From NCBI RefSeq assembly GCF_003946305.1, contig NZ_RHNS01000016.1, positions 1 to 63,143 on the forward strand: DNA of 63,143 nt. Direction: 5' to 3'. Source of the stretch: Lacticaseibacillus porcinae. GTDB taxonomy: Bacteria; Bacillota; Bacilli; Lactobacillales; Lactobacillaceae. Positions 1 through 7,718 of the stretch are shown here, in pieces; within the stretch, counting starts at the first letter, position 1, and the number at the start of each line of letters is the position of its first letter. The position numbers and the translations under genes are program-made. The notes beneath the pieces are model-generated. The model worked only from the letters and a program-made list of their open reading frames with translations, was not told where the DNA came from and made no database searches.

Positions 1-32
1 ACGAAGATCTAAATCAAACTTGACCATAAGAA

Positions 33-70
33 AACCCCCAGATTTGGATTGTTGTCCAAACCTGGGGGTT
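33..70 (-). terminator. Strong hairpin, terminator in minus orientation
   Basis: Two 16-base arms (33-48 and 55-70) pair at 15 of 16 positions around a 6-base loop. Read on the minus strand the hairpin is followed by TTTTC, so it would end a leftward transcript. The nearest leftward coding sequence is the remnant at 484-738. The hairpin may once have served the gene of which that is the tail. Confidence 0.6.
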
Positions 71-305
71 CACATCAAAGCCGCCGTCGTGTTGCGAGTT
101 TTTTTCTTCTCTCAATATGTGTTCTTCCTGTGCCTTTCATGTAACTATATAGCAACACAAAGGACGCATAACACGACACCTGGCGAGATATTACTAAGTA
201 CATGCGCGGTTTTAGACGTGTGACTGTTGACGATTTTCGACAGGGGACGAATTTTGGAGTTTTGGATAATGGGCATAAGGGAAAACTGAACCCAAATATG
301 GGTTA

Positions 306-350
306 CACCGCAGTGCGGTGGGTTTTCTAAAGGGGCCACATTCGTGGCCC
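306..350. other. Two hairpins beside the iteron array
   Basis: Two small perfect hairpins stand next to the iterons: CACCGC/GCGGTG (306-320, 3-base loop) and GGGCCAC/GTGGCCC (333-350, 4-base loop). Dense hairpins next to iterons are common at plasmid origins. Their role here is inferred only from position. Confidence 0.45.
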
Positions 351-351
351 T

Positions 352-469
352 GGCTACCCCAAAGTGGGGTTTTGGCTACCTGATAAAAAACACGCTGGCT
401 AGCCGCCACAGTCGTTTGGCTACCCCATTTTTCAATTTGGCTACCCCTACAGCATATTTTGGCTACCCC
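352..469. repeat. Iteron-like array, six copies at about 22-bp spacing
   Basis: The core GGCTACCCC (or close variants) starts at 352, 374, 397, 418, 439 and 461, so the spacing is 22, 23, 21, 21 and 22 bp. Four of the copies are preceded by TTT. Regular directly repeated units of about 22 bp are the hallmark of iteron-type theta replication origins of Gram-positive plasmids. No intact replication gene lies beside it, so this is probably a relic origin. The only long reading frame across it (minus, 212-475) is repetitive because of the iterons and is not taken as a gene. Confidence 0.6.
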
Positions 470-483
470 CGACAAAATCGTAC

Positions 484-738
484 CTAATCCAACTTTTCAG
501 CATAATTTGTTTGAGCATGGCGAGCACTAGTGATTGCTTTGCGAATCTGTGTCACCGTAGTTTGATGTTGCTTGATTGAAGATTTCGTTTGGGCAATTTT
601 ACTCTTGGTATCAGATTTTTGAGACCCAGTTTGAAGATCCAACGACTGATTTTGCTTCGATAAAATCTTCTTGAGCTTGGCAATGTTGGACTTATTCTTG
701 GCCGTCCAAAAAATTTTGAGACAGTGGCTAACTTGATT
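484..738 (-). pseudogene. C-terminal remnant of an unidentified gene
   Basis: An open minus-strand frame of 85 codons runs between an in-frame TAG (739-741) and the stop TAG at 484-486. It has no plausible start codon or ribosome site. The residues are Lys/Gln/Ser-rich and coiled-coil-like (for example IAKLKKILSKQNQSL). This looks like the tail of a larger protein whose front was lost where the dps promoter region now begins. I do not recognise the family. Its closeness to the iterons suggests a plasmid replication or maintenance protein, but that is inference. Confidence 0.45.
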
Positions 739-750
739 CTAAAATGCGCG

Positions 751-774
751 TATAATAACCATATCGAAAGGAGA
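751..774 (+). promoter_or_regulatory. dps -10 box and ribosome binding site
   Basis: TATAAT at 751-756 is a perfect -10. No good -35 lies at the usual distance: TTGATT at 733 is only 12 bases upstream. The ribosome site AAAGGAG (767-773) is ideally placed for the ATG at 783. I saw no PerR-type palindrome. Confidence 0.5.
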
Positions 775-782
775 TCAATCTA

Positions 783-1250
783 ATGAAATATACGAAAACC
801 AAAGCAGTATTAAATCAACTCGTTGCCGATTTGAGCCAGATGTCAATGATTATCCATCAGACGCATTGGTACATGCGTGGACCCAACTTTTTGAAGTTGC
901 ACCCCTTGATGGATGAGTTCATGGAAGAAATTGACAGCCAACTCGATGTCATTTCTGAACGGCTGATTGCGCTTGATGGCAGTCCTTACTCGACCTTAAA
1001 AGAAATGGCCGAAAACACTAAGATTCAAGACTGGCCTGGTGAATGGGACAAAACAACCCCAGAACGCCTCGCACACTTAGTTGATGGATATCGTTACTTG
1101 GAAAACCTTTACCAACACGGCATTGAAGTATCCGATGTTGAAAAAGACTTCAGTACCCAAGATATTTTCATTGGTCTCAAAACCGCAATTGAGAAGAAAA
1201 TCTGGATGATTCAGGCAGAGCTTGGGTCGGCGCCGGAAATTGATGAATAA
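783..1250 (+). CDS. dps: Dps family DNA-protecting ferritin-like protein
   Basis: 155 aa, the usual Dps length. The N-terminal half holds the family ferroxidase signature: a His-Trp pair in IHQTHWYMRG (residues about 24-33), followed by MDEFMEEIDSQLDVISERL and ALDGSPYSTLKE. In Dps dodecamers these Asp, Glu and His residues bind iron at subunit interfaces. The protein stores iron, detoxifies peroxide and may coat DNA in the cytoplasm. It stands alone with its own promoter, next to iterons and IS remnants, so it is probably cargo of the mobile region. It would be a useful partner for a hydrogen-peroxide-producing pyruvate oxidase, although that gene is 28 kb away. Confidence 0.93.
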   Translation: MKYTKTKAVLNQLVADLSQMSMIIHQTHWYMRGPNFLKLHPLMDEFMEEIDSQLDVISERLIALDGSPYSTLKEMAENTKIQDWPGEWDKTTPERLAHLVDGYRYLENLYQHGIEVSDVEKDFSTQDIFIGLKTAIEKKIWMIQAELGSAPEIDE

Positions 1251-1276
1251 AATAATATTAAAAAATCGGTAGGCTT

Positions 1277-1453
1277 ATGGTAGATTGTAAAATTAATCCG
1301 AACGCCCATTTGAATATTGGACAGCCCTAGTTCACAAAAGGTTTCGATTTTAATTCGTTCGGAATAGGTTATACTAGACAAAAGATCAGCTCCTAAAAGA
1401 TGGGTTTGTGGTAAACACCATTTTAAAGGAAGCTGATCTTTTTTGTCCGAGCA
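1277..1453 (-). mobile_element. IS30-family remnant, internally deleted
   Basis: Bases 1295-1450 are the reverse complement of the leader and first roughly 27 codons of the IS30 transposase copy at 12636-12790. At 1277-1304 the terminal-repeat-like sequence ATGGTAGATTGTAAAATT joins directly to the cut transposase start, so the middle and 3' part of the element is deleted. The other terminal repeat is lost as well. The orientation is opposite to the copy at 12610. Confidence 0.8.
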
Positions 1454-1508
1454 CAGAACGATAAAAAAATTTGGCTTAAAACAGTGGGATCTGCAACACT
1501 TTTTAAGT

Positions 1509-1526
1509 ATGGCAGATTGTAAAATT
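1509..1526. repeat. Second IS30-type end sequence
   Basis: ATGGCAGATTGTAAAATT differs from the IS end at 1277-1294 by one base and is in the same direction, 232 bp away. Beyond it the sequence differs from the 1277 copy, so it may be the end of a related but distinct IS30-type element, now otherwise lost. Bases 1527-1690 hold no gene that I can support. A minus frame with a good ribosome site (ATG at 1679) runs only about 33 codons. Confidence 0.45.
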
Positions 1527-1696
1527 TAAGTTGAACATTTAAGTGGACAGAAAAACCCATCAAGGTCTTTAATGGTGTTACTGAAGATTGGAACGGGTAA
1601 CCCAACAGCGATTGGCGGCGTCATACCAAGGATAATCAACAATGCCAGTAAGGTGGCTCAATTGTTTAGCATTCATCATAAAACTCCTTAAAAAGG

Positions 1697-1709
1697 TTTG
1701 ACATTCAAA
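1697..1709. promoter_or_regulatory. FabT operator 1
   Basis: TTTGACATTCAAA is a perfect TTTGA-N3-TCAAA palindrome, which matches the FabT box known from lactic acid bacteria. It covers the -35 hexamer of the fab promoter, so binding should block RNA polymerase. Confidence 0.75.
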
Positions 1710-1726
1710 CTAAATGTGATTATATT
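1698..1726 (+). promoter_or_regulatory. Promoter of the FAS II operon
   Basis: TTGACA (1698-1703), 17 bp, TATATT (1721-1726). This is near-consensus and lies about 95 bp upstream of the fabZ start. The predicted transcription start falls near 1733, between the two FabT boxes. Confidence 0.75.
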
Positions 1727-1746
1727 AAGGTCATTCGATAAATTGG

Positions 1747-1759
1747 TTTGATGTTCAAA
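1747..1759. promoter_or_regulatory. FabT operator 2
   Basis: TTTGATGTTCAAA lies exactly 50 bp downstream of operator 1 and is followed by the same ACTAAAT. Two boxes bracket the predicted transcription start. That arrangement fits autoregulation by the fabT gene inside the operon. Confidence 0.7.
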
Positions 1760-1819
1760 CTAAATTACCACGTCGAATACTTAAAAACAAGTACTCAAGC
1801 AAAAGGGAGGTTAAAACAA

Positions 1820-2266
1820 TTGGCAATCTTATCTGCCCAAGAAATTATGGAATTGATTCCTAACCGGTACCCAATCTTATTCATGGATTATGTGGATGAA
1901 TTGGAACCTGGCGAATCAATTGTGGCAACCAAAAACGTCACCATCAACGAAGAATTCTTCCAGGGCCATTTTCCGGGCAATCCGGTGATGCCAGGGGTGC
2001 TCATTATTGAGTCACTGGCACAAGCCGCTTCAATTTTAATTTTAAAGTCCCCTGAATTTGCTGGCAATACAGCTTACCTGGGCGCTATTAAAGACGCCCG
2101 CTTCCATCAAATCGTTCGTCCTGGCGATGTTTTAAAGTTACACGTGGCCTTTACAAAACGACGTAGTAATATGGGAGTGGTGCATACAGAAGCAACCGTT
2201 GGCGACAACGTTGCAGCTAAGGCAGACTTGACCTTTATTGTGGCACCAAATACGGCGTCAAATTAA
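1820..2266 (+). CDS. fabZ: 3-hydroxyacyl-ACP dehydratase FabZ
   Basis: 148 aa with start TTG at 1820, chosen for the GGGAGG site at 1805-1810; the upstream in-frame ATG at 1748 has no ribosome site and overlaps operator 2. The hot-dog-fold dehydratase removes water from 3-hydroxyacyl-ACP in each elongation round. The catalytic motif [14 protein letters not shown] is intact, with its His and the downstream Glu of IIESLAQA. It is the first gene of the operon, 12 bp before fabT. In lactic acid bacteria this first fabZ can also support unsaturated fatty acid formation; the sequence alone does not show whether this one does. Confidence 0.93.
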   Translation: MAILSAQEIMELIPNRYPILFMDYVDELEPGESIVATKNVTINEEFFQGHFPGNPVMPGVLIIESLAQAASILILKSPEFAGNTAYLGAIKDARFHQIVRPGDVLKLHVAFTKRRSNMGVVHTEATVGDNVAAKADLTFIVAPNTASN

Positions 2267-2278
2267 GGAAAATGAACA

Positions 2279-2746
2279 ATGGCTGAAGAAAAAAACAATA
2301 TTAGTAAAGCGGATTTTCGATTTATGAACGATGCATTGGTGGATGTTTACGACCATATTATGCGAATCGAGGAAGAAACGTTGCGGAAAAGTACCTTTCG
2401 GGATATTTCGGTGAAAGAAATTCACCTGATTCATGCGATTACGCTGCATGATCACAAAACGAGTACCGAGGTTGCAAATGAATTACGGCTAACTAAGGGG
2501 ACGTTGACAACGAACGTCAAAACCTTGGAGCGTAAAGGGTACGTCAAACGAATCAACGACGAACAAGATCATCGGGTGACCCGACTGACACTAACCAACA
2601 AAGGCAAGCTGTTATACCGGGCCCATGACGCCTTTCATCGCCAAATCGTTAAGAGCTTTATTAAGGGAATGGACGGCAATGAAGTAAAGGTCATCAAGCG
2701 TGCCTTGATTAACCTGGAAGACTTTTTGAGCGACATCACCCAGTAA
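2279..2746 (+). CDS. fabT: MarR-family fatty acid biosynthesis repressor FabT
   Basis: 155 aa. A MarR-type winged helix occupies roughly residues 40-110, with a recognition helix around ELRLTKGTLTTNVKTLE and a wing around DEQDHRVTRLTLT. FabT proteins repress fab genes when bound with long-chain acyl-ACP and recognise TTTGA-N3-TCAAA, which occurs twice at the promoter of this operon. It is encoded second in the operon, as in streptococci and other lactobacilli, giving feedback control of itself and of all downstream genes. Confidence 0.92.
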   Translation: MAEEKNNISKADFRFMNDALVDVYDHIMRIEEETLRKSTFRDISVKEIHLIHAITLHDHKTSTEVANELRLTKGTLTTNVKTLERKGYVKRINDEQDHRVTRLTLTNKGKLLYRAHDAFHRQIVKSFIKGMDGNEVKVIKRALINLEDFLSDITQ

Positions 2747-2756
2747 GGACAGCAAA

Positions 2757-3734
2757 ATGACATTTAACTTAATAACAACGGCTCGTGCAGTACCGGATCA
2801 AATCATCACGAACTCTGATCTAGCCAAAATAATGCCGACCAGTGACGAGTGGATCAAACAGCGAACGGGGATTGAACGTCGCCACCTCGCCTCAACTGAA
2901 ACAACGGAGAGCTTATGCATCGACGTTGCCCAGCAGTTGGTGCAGGCCAATAGTATAGGGCCCAAACAAATTGATCTCATTGTGGTTGCCACCATGTCAC
3001 CAACCTACAGCATGCCCAGTGTGGCCGCAACGGTTCAAGGCGCGATTGGTGCTGAAAACGCGGCGACGCTTGACGTCAATGCAGCGTGCACCGGGTTTGT
3101 CTACGCCATGGCTGTTGCTCATGATATGGCAGTCGCAAAGGGCTATCAAAACGTCATCGTCATTGGCGGTGAGGTGATGAGTAAGTACGTTAACTGGCAG
3201 GATCGCAGTACGGCAGTGTTGTTCGGCGATGGCGCCGCAGGGGTGTTATTAGCGCTGAACGAGGATGGCCAAGACCATTACTTGGGTGACGCGTTTAAAA
3301 CCTTTGGCGAAAAAGGGCGCAGTCTCATGGCTGATTTTCGGCCGAACAATAGCCCCTTCGCTAAACCGGTAGAAGCCGACTCATACTTGACGATGGACGG
3401 TCATCAAATCTACAACTTTGTGATTAAGAAGGCCCCGGTTGTCATTGAAGAGGTCCTTCAAAAGACCGGCCTGACGTTACCCGATATTGATTGGGTGGTT
3501 TTCCACCAAGCGAATGCCAGAATCATTCAACAACTCAGCAAAAAATTAGGGTTAACAGCCCAACAGTGCCCCATCAACATTGACGAATACGGAAATGTTG
3601 CAGCGGCGAGCGAACCATTGGTCTTAAACGACTTAGTGGCAAGCGATCAACTAAAACCCGGCGACAAGGTGCTACTGTGTGGCTTTGGTGGCGGGTTGAC
3701 AATTGGCGCTTCAATATTCGACTACTACAACTAA
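2757..3734 (+). CDS. fabH: Beta-ketoacyl-ACP synthase III (FabH)
   Basis: 325 aa, normal for FabH. It condenses acetyl-CoA with malonyl-ACP to start chain synthesis. The catalytic triad is visible: Cys in NAACTGFVYA, His in VFHQANARI, and Asn in YGNVAAAS near the C-terminus, where most FabH have GNTSAAS. It starts at ATG 2757, 10 bp after fabT. It is followed 25 bp later by acpP, its protein substrate carrier. Confidence 0.95.
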   Translation: MTFNLITTARAVPDQIITNSDLAKIMPTSDEWIKQRTGIERRHLASTETTESLCIDVAQQLVQANSIGPKQIDLIVVATMSPTYSMPSVAATVQGAIGAENAATLDVNAACTGFVYAMAVAHDMAVAKGYQNVIVIGGEVMSKYVNWQDRSTAVLFGDGAAGVLLALNEDGQDHYLGDAFKTFGEKGRSLMADFRPNNSPFAKPVEADSYLTMDGHQIYNFVIKKAPVVIEEVLQKTGLTLPDIDWVVFHQANARIIQQLSKKLGLTAQQCPINIDEYGNVAAASEPLVLNDLVASDQLKPGDKVLLCGFGGGLTIGASIFDYYN

Positions 3735-3759
3735 AACCATTTTGGAGGAATCAATTATT

Positions 3760-4005
3760 ATGTCAAAAGAAGAAATCATCGCAAAAATCATGAACGTATT
3801 ACAACAAGACGACAGCATGGAAGGTAAAGACATCACGCCTGATATGTCATTCAAGCAAGAAATGAACTTAGACAGTCTTGACATTTTTGAACTCGTTAAC
3901 GAAATCGAAGATGAATTTGAAATCGAAATTGACACGGATGAAAGCTTAGACACAGTTAACCAAGTGGCAGACTACGTCCAAAAGCAATTAGCAGCTAAGG
4001 AATAA
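3760..4005 (+). CDS. acpP: Acyl carrier protein
   Basis: 81 aa, acidic, start ATG 3760 with GGAGG at 3744-3748. The upstream in-frame ATG inside fabH is ignored. The phosphopantetheine attachment site is Ser39 in NLDSLDIFELV. The carrier holds growing acyl chains as thioesters. The activating holo-ACP synthase is not in this window, so an enzyme encoded elsewhere must load it. Confidence 0.96.
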   Translation: MSKEEIIAKIMNVLQQDDSMEGKDITPDMSFKQEMNLDSLDIFELVNEIEDEFEIEIDTDESLDTVNQVADYVQKQLAAKE

Positions 4006-4008
4006 TCA

Positions 4009-4911
4009 ATGGCAAAAACGGCTTATTTATTTGCGGGTCAGGGTGCCCAAACACTTGGAATGGGTCAAGACCTATACCGTGAAGAGCCCAGCTATCGCCA
4101 AACGGTCACGCAGGCTTCTGACATTCTTGGCATTAACCTCGCTGATCCGGAGGTTGCGGCTGCACCAGAAAACACGCAGGTTGCAATTTTGACGATGAGC
4201 TATGGCATCTGGCGGTTGATTGCGCCAACAGCGGCAACGCCTGTTGGACTGGTGGGATTAAGTCTAGGTGAGTATAGTGCGCTGGTTGCTGCTGGCAGTT
4301 TGTCATTTGAAGACGGCTTACGGCTCGTGGCAGACCGGTCTCGCTATATGGCGGCGGCTGGTCATGAAACACCGGGGAAAATGGCCGCGGTGTTAACGGA
4401 CCAGCAAACCATTGTCCAAGAACTGTGCGATAAGATCGATGGGGTCTACATTGCCAACTACAATACGCTTAATCAGCTTGTGGTCGGTGGTACCCCTGAG
4501 GCGGTGAAACAGCTCAAACAGGCCTTGAAGGATCATAAAATTCGAGTGGTGCCGCTCAAGGTTGCTGTTAGTTCTCACACGCCATTAATGGCAAGTGCCT
4601 CAGAAAAATTGGGCCAACGATTGGAAACGGTGGCGTTTACCGCCCCTAAGTGGCCGGTTTGGAGTAATACAACTGGTCAGCCATTTGCTGTTGAACATTT
4701 AGCGGCGACCTTGGTTGACCAGCTAGTTGCGCCCACGCATTTTTATGATGATTTTCGAGGCCTGACGGCGGCAGGTGCGGACCAGTTTGTTGAAATTGGC
4801 CCCGGTCACGTTTTAAGTGGCTTTGCTAAGCAGATTGCACCAGCTGCCAAACGGTACCAAATTAATGATATGACAACGTTAAACGCAGTGAGAAGCGAAT
4901 TAGGATGGTGA
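4009..4911 (+). CDS. fabD: Malonyl-CoA:ACP transacylase
   Basis: 300 aa. The nucleophile elbow GLSLGEYSA carries the catalytic Ser, and the partner His lies in SSHTPLM. N-terminal FAGQGAQTLGMG is the family opening motif. It moves malonyl from CoA to ACP to supply extender units for FabH and FabF. It starts 3 bp after acpP and runs into fabG with a 6-bp gap. Confidence 0.95.
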   Translation: MAKTAYLFAGQGAQTLGMGQDLYREEPSYRQTVTQASDILGINLADPEVAAAPENTQVAILTMSYGIWRLIAPTAATPVGLVGLSLGEYSALVAAGSLSFEDGLRLVADRSRYMAAAGHETPGKMAAVLTDQQTIVQELCDKIDGVYIANYNTLNQLVVGGTPEAVKQLKQALKDHKIRVVPLKVAVSSHTPLMASASEKLGQRLETVAFTAPKWPVWSNTTGQPFAVEHLAATLVDQLVAPTHFYDDFRGLTAAGADQFVEIGPGHVLSGFAKQIAPAAKRYQINDMTTLNAVRSELGW

Positions 4912-4917
4912 GTAAAA

Positions 4918-5637
4918 ATGGCAGATGGAGTTGTGCTGATCACCGGCGGTAATCGCGGAATTGGTCTAGCAATAGCAGAACGGCTAGCGGGTGATGGCGA
5001 GAATGTTGTCATCACAACCCGTCACGAGTTACCAGAATCGCAGTTGGCTGCCCTTGATGCGTTGGGCATCCACACGGTTGTGGGAGATGTGACGGATGAA
5101 GCTGAGGCCCAGCGGATGGTTAATGACGCAGTGAAACACGGCGAATGGTTAAGTGGGTTAATTAATAATGCCGGGATTAACCGGGATAAGTTAATGACTC
5201 GGATGAGCACTGAGGACTTTAATGCGGTACTCCAAACGAACCTAGTCGGTGCTTTTAACATGTCAAAACCGGCGTTGAAGCTGATGCAAAAGCAACGCCA
5301 GGGTAGCATTATTCACATGGCCAGTGTGGTGGGATTGACTGGAAACGTCGGTCAAGCCAACTATGCGGCCAGCAAAGCCGGGTTGATTGGGCTAATGAAA
5401 ACCATTGCCAAAGAAGGCGGCCTTCGTCAGGTTCGCAGCAATGCGATTGCTCCTGGGATGGTCGAGACCGACATGACGGATGCACTCAGCGATAAGACGA
5501 AAGAAGCCATTCTGGCTGAAATTCCGGCTAAACGATTCGCGAAACCAGCCGAAATTGCCGATGTTTGTGCCTTTTTATTAAACAACGAATACGTCACTGG
5601 CCAGGTCATTACAATCGATGGTGGCTTGACCCTTTAG
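4918..5637 (+). CDS. fabG: 3-oxoacyl-ACP reductase FabG
   Basis: 239 aa short-chain dehydrogenase. It has the cofactor motif TGGNRGIG (residues about 9-16), the NNAG motif (about 81-84), and the catalytic Ser-Tyr-Lys set in MASVVG and YAASKAG. It reduces 3-oxoacyl-ACP with NADPH. It lies tightly between fabD and fabF. Confidence 0.95.
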   Translation: MADGVVLITGGNRGIGLAIAERLAGDGENVVITTRHELPESQLAALDALGIHTVVGDVTDEAEAQRMVNDAVKHGEWLSGLINNAGINRDKLMTRMSTEDFNAVLQTNLVGAFNMSKPALKLMQKQRQGSIIHMASVVGLTGNVGQANYAASKAGLIGLMKTIAKEGGLRQVRSNAIAPGMVETDMTDALSDKTKEAILAEIPAKRFAKPAEIADVCAFLLNNEYVTGQVITIDGGLTL

Positions 5638-5646
5638 GAGGTCTAT

Positions 5647-6867
5647 ATGGAACGAGTAGTTGTAACGGGAATGGGTGCAGTGACACCTCTAGGAAACGAT
5701 GCCAAAACCTTTTTGAACGGTGTGGCAGATAGTCGGGTTGGCATTGCGCCAATCACCAAGTTCACTGCGGATACTGGCATTACCGTCGCTGGTGAAGTGA
5801 AGGATTTTGAGGCGACTAAGCGCTTGTCAGCCAAGACGGCGAAACGGATGGACCTGTTTTCTCAGTATGCTTTATACAGTGCGATTGAAGCGATGGAAAA
5901 CGCGGGGCTAGAACCCGATAACGTTGTCTCAGAGGACTTTGGTGTCATCTACGGTTCAGGAATTGGTGGCTTGACCACCATTCAAGAACAAGTCATCAAA
6001 ATGCATGATAAGGGCCCAAAGCGGGTTTCACCGCTTTTTGTCTCCAATTCAATCATTAATATGGCTGCCGGTAATCTGTCGATTTATTTTAAGGCGGAAA
6101 ACATTAGTGAAGCCGTTGTCACGGCTTGTGCCTCTGCAACGAACGCCATTGGCGACGCCTTTGAACAAATTAAATTGGGCCGTGCTCAGGTCATGATGAC
6201 CGGGGGCTCAGAAGCGTCTGTCAACGAAATTGGGATTGCCGGCTTTGCTGCCTTGACCGCGTTATCTAAGTCGACAGATCCATTAAAGGCCTCAATGCCG
6301 TTTGATGTGAACCGCAACGGTTTCGTCATGGGTGAAGGCGGCGCCACACTGATTCTTGAAAGTTTGACCCATGCCCGAGCTAGAAACGCGCCCATCCTAG
6401 CCGAGATTGTCGGTTACGGGCGAACCTCAGACGCCTATCACGTCACTGCCCCTGATCCTTCCGGCAAGGGTGCAAAACGCGCGATGAGTCAGGCGATTTC
6501 AGAAGCCGGTATCAAACCAAAAGACGTCGGGTACATCAACGCGCATGGTACGGCCACCAAGGCGAACGATGCGGGTGAAGCGCGCGCTATCGCGGACTTG
6601 TTTGGTCAAGATGTCTTGGTCAGCAGCACCAAGGGAATGACCGGCCACTTATTAGGTGCGGCTGGCGCAATTGAAGCCGTTGCCACAATTGGCGCTTTAA
6701 ATGGTCAGTTACCACAAAACGTGGGGGTCTACGATCAAGATCCAGAAACCCCCGTCACATTGGTGAATGCGGACAATGCGCACCAACAAGTGAATTATGC
6801 GTTAAGTAACTCGTTTGGATTCGGCGGCCACAACGCCGTGATTGCCTTTAAACGCTGGGAGGGATAA
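5647..6867 (+). CDS. fabF: Beta-ketoacyl-ACP synthase II
   Basis: 406 aa condensing enzyme for chain elongation. The active-site Cys is in TACASATNAIG; the two His are in NAHGTATKANDA and in the KGMTGHLLGAAG motif. The C-terminal NSFGFGGHN is typical of KAS II. An AGGAGG site overlaps the fabG stop. No separate FabB is present, so this is the only elongating synthase here. Confidence 0.95.
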   Translation: MERVVVTGMGAVTPLGNDAKTFLNGVADSRVGIAPITKFTADTGITVAGEVKDFEATKRLSAKTAKRMDLFSQYALYSAIEAMENAGLEPDNVVSEDFGVIYGSGIGGLTTIQEQVIKMHDKGPKRVSPLFVSNSIINMAAGNLSIYFKAENISEAVVTACASATNAIGDAFEQIKLGRAQVMMTGGSEASVNEIGIAGFAALTALSKSTDPLKASMPFDVNRNGFVMGEGGATLILESLTHARARNAPILAEIVGYGRTSDAYHVTAPDPSGKGAKRAMSQAISEAGIKPKDVGYINAHGTATKANDAGEARAIADLFGQDVLVSSTKGMTGHLLGAAGAIEAVATIGALNGQLPQNVGVYDQDPETPVTLVNADNAHQQVNYALSNSFGFGGHNAVIAFKRWEG

Positions 6868-6869
6868 GC

Positions 6870-7295
6870 GTGAACGAGCAAGAAATTGAACGTCTCGTTG
6901 ATAAGTTCGAGCGGTCCTCATTAAACGAAATGCAAATTAGTGACAACAATTTCAAGTTGTTGTTAACCAAGCCTCATCACTCAAATGCAGCTAATTCGGC
7001 TGCACCAGTGGCAACTTCGGCACCCGTCCAAACTGCTGAAGCACCCACTGAGGATGATGCCGTTGTGCCGGCGCCGCTGGTTGGCCTTGTTTACTTAGCG
7101 GCTCAACCGGGCAAGCCCGTGTTTAAAAGCGTGGGAGATCAGGTTAAAGCCGGCGATGGTGTCTGCTTGATTGAGGCCATGAAAGTCGTGAACGAAGTGA
7201 AGAGCCCGTATGATGGCATTTTGCGTGAGGTTTTAGTTGAGGACGGCAGCCTCGTTGAATACGATCAACCGCTCTTTAGAATCGAGAAGAATTGA
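6870..7295 (+). CDS. accB: Biotin carboxyl carrier protein of acetyl-CoA carboxylase
   Basis: 141 aa. An N-terminal interaction segment and an Ala/Pro/Thr-rich linker (about residues 45-70) lead to a lipoyl/biotinyl domain with the biotin-accepting Lys in IEAMKVVNEV. It carries CO2 as carboxybiotin between AccC and AccAD. Start GTG 6870 lies 2 bp after the fabF stop. A biotin ligase gene closes this operon and would modify this Lys. Confidence 0.94.
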   Translation: MNEQEIERLVDKFERSSLNEMQISDNNFKLLLTKPHHSNAANSAAPVATSAPVQTAEAPTEDDAVVPAPLVGLVYLAAQPGKPVFKSVGDQVKAGDGVCLIEAMKVVNEVKSPYDGILREVLVEDGSLVEYDQPLFRIEKN

Positions 7296-7296
7296 T

Positions 7297-7713
7297 ATGG
7301 ATATTAAAGACGTGATTCCGCAGCGCCCACCCTTTTTATTTATTGACGAGATTAAAGCCGTCGAACCAGGAGTGGGAGCAGATACAACGAAACTGGTCAC
7401 CATTAACGAGTGGTATTTTCGGGGGCAACCCAACGACAAGGTCGCACCCATGTTTATGCTACTAGAAATGATGGCTCAAACCGGCGCACTGGCAATTTTG
7501 AGCGACCAAGCCGCTGGCAAAAACGTCTTGTTTGGTGGGGTCAAAGCCGCCGAATACACTGTGGCGGTCCACCCTGGCGACCAGCTAGATTGCCATGTGG
7601 CCCTATTAAAACAACGCCACGGCATTGGAATCGGTAGTGGCGAAATTAAGGTCGATGGTCAAGTGGTGTTTTCTGCCACGCTAATTTTTGCCATTGTTGA
7701 AACAGAGGAGTGA
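7297..7713 (+). CDS. fabZ2: Second FabZ-like protein, catalytic His replaced
   Basis: 138 aa hot-dog-fold protein with start ATG 7297, one base after the accB stop; the longer in-frame start at 7237 lies inside accB. It aligns with FabZ, but the GHFPG motif reads FRGQPND, so the catalytic His is Gln. The second catalytic residue, Glu in LLEMMAQTG, is kept. It sits between accB and accC, a place where related lactobacilli also keep a second fabZ. Without the His it may be an unusual dehydratase or isomerase, or a structural partner. The family assignment is firm; the activity is uncertain. Confidence 0.8.
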   Translation: MDIKDVIPQRPPFLFIDEIKAVEPGVGADTTKLVTINEWYFRGQPNDKVAPMFMLLEMMAQTGALAILSDQAAGKNVLFGGVKAAEYTVAVHPGDQLDCHVALLKQRHGIGIGSGEIKVDGQVVFSATLIFAIVETEE

Positions 7714-7718
7714 AACCC

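Noticed and set aside
212-475. Minus-strand 87-codon frame over the iteron array with recurring GVAK/GSQ residues
   Set aside because: The repetition comes from the 22-bp iterons; no ribosome site and no protein family resemblance.
1590-1680. Short minus-strand gene with a good ribosome site (ATG 1679)
   Set aside because: Only about 33 codons with no family resemblance; probably a gene remnant between IS debris and the fab promoter.
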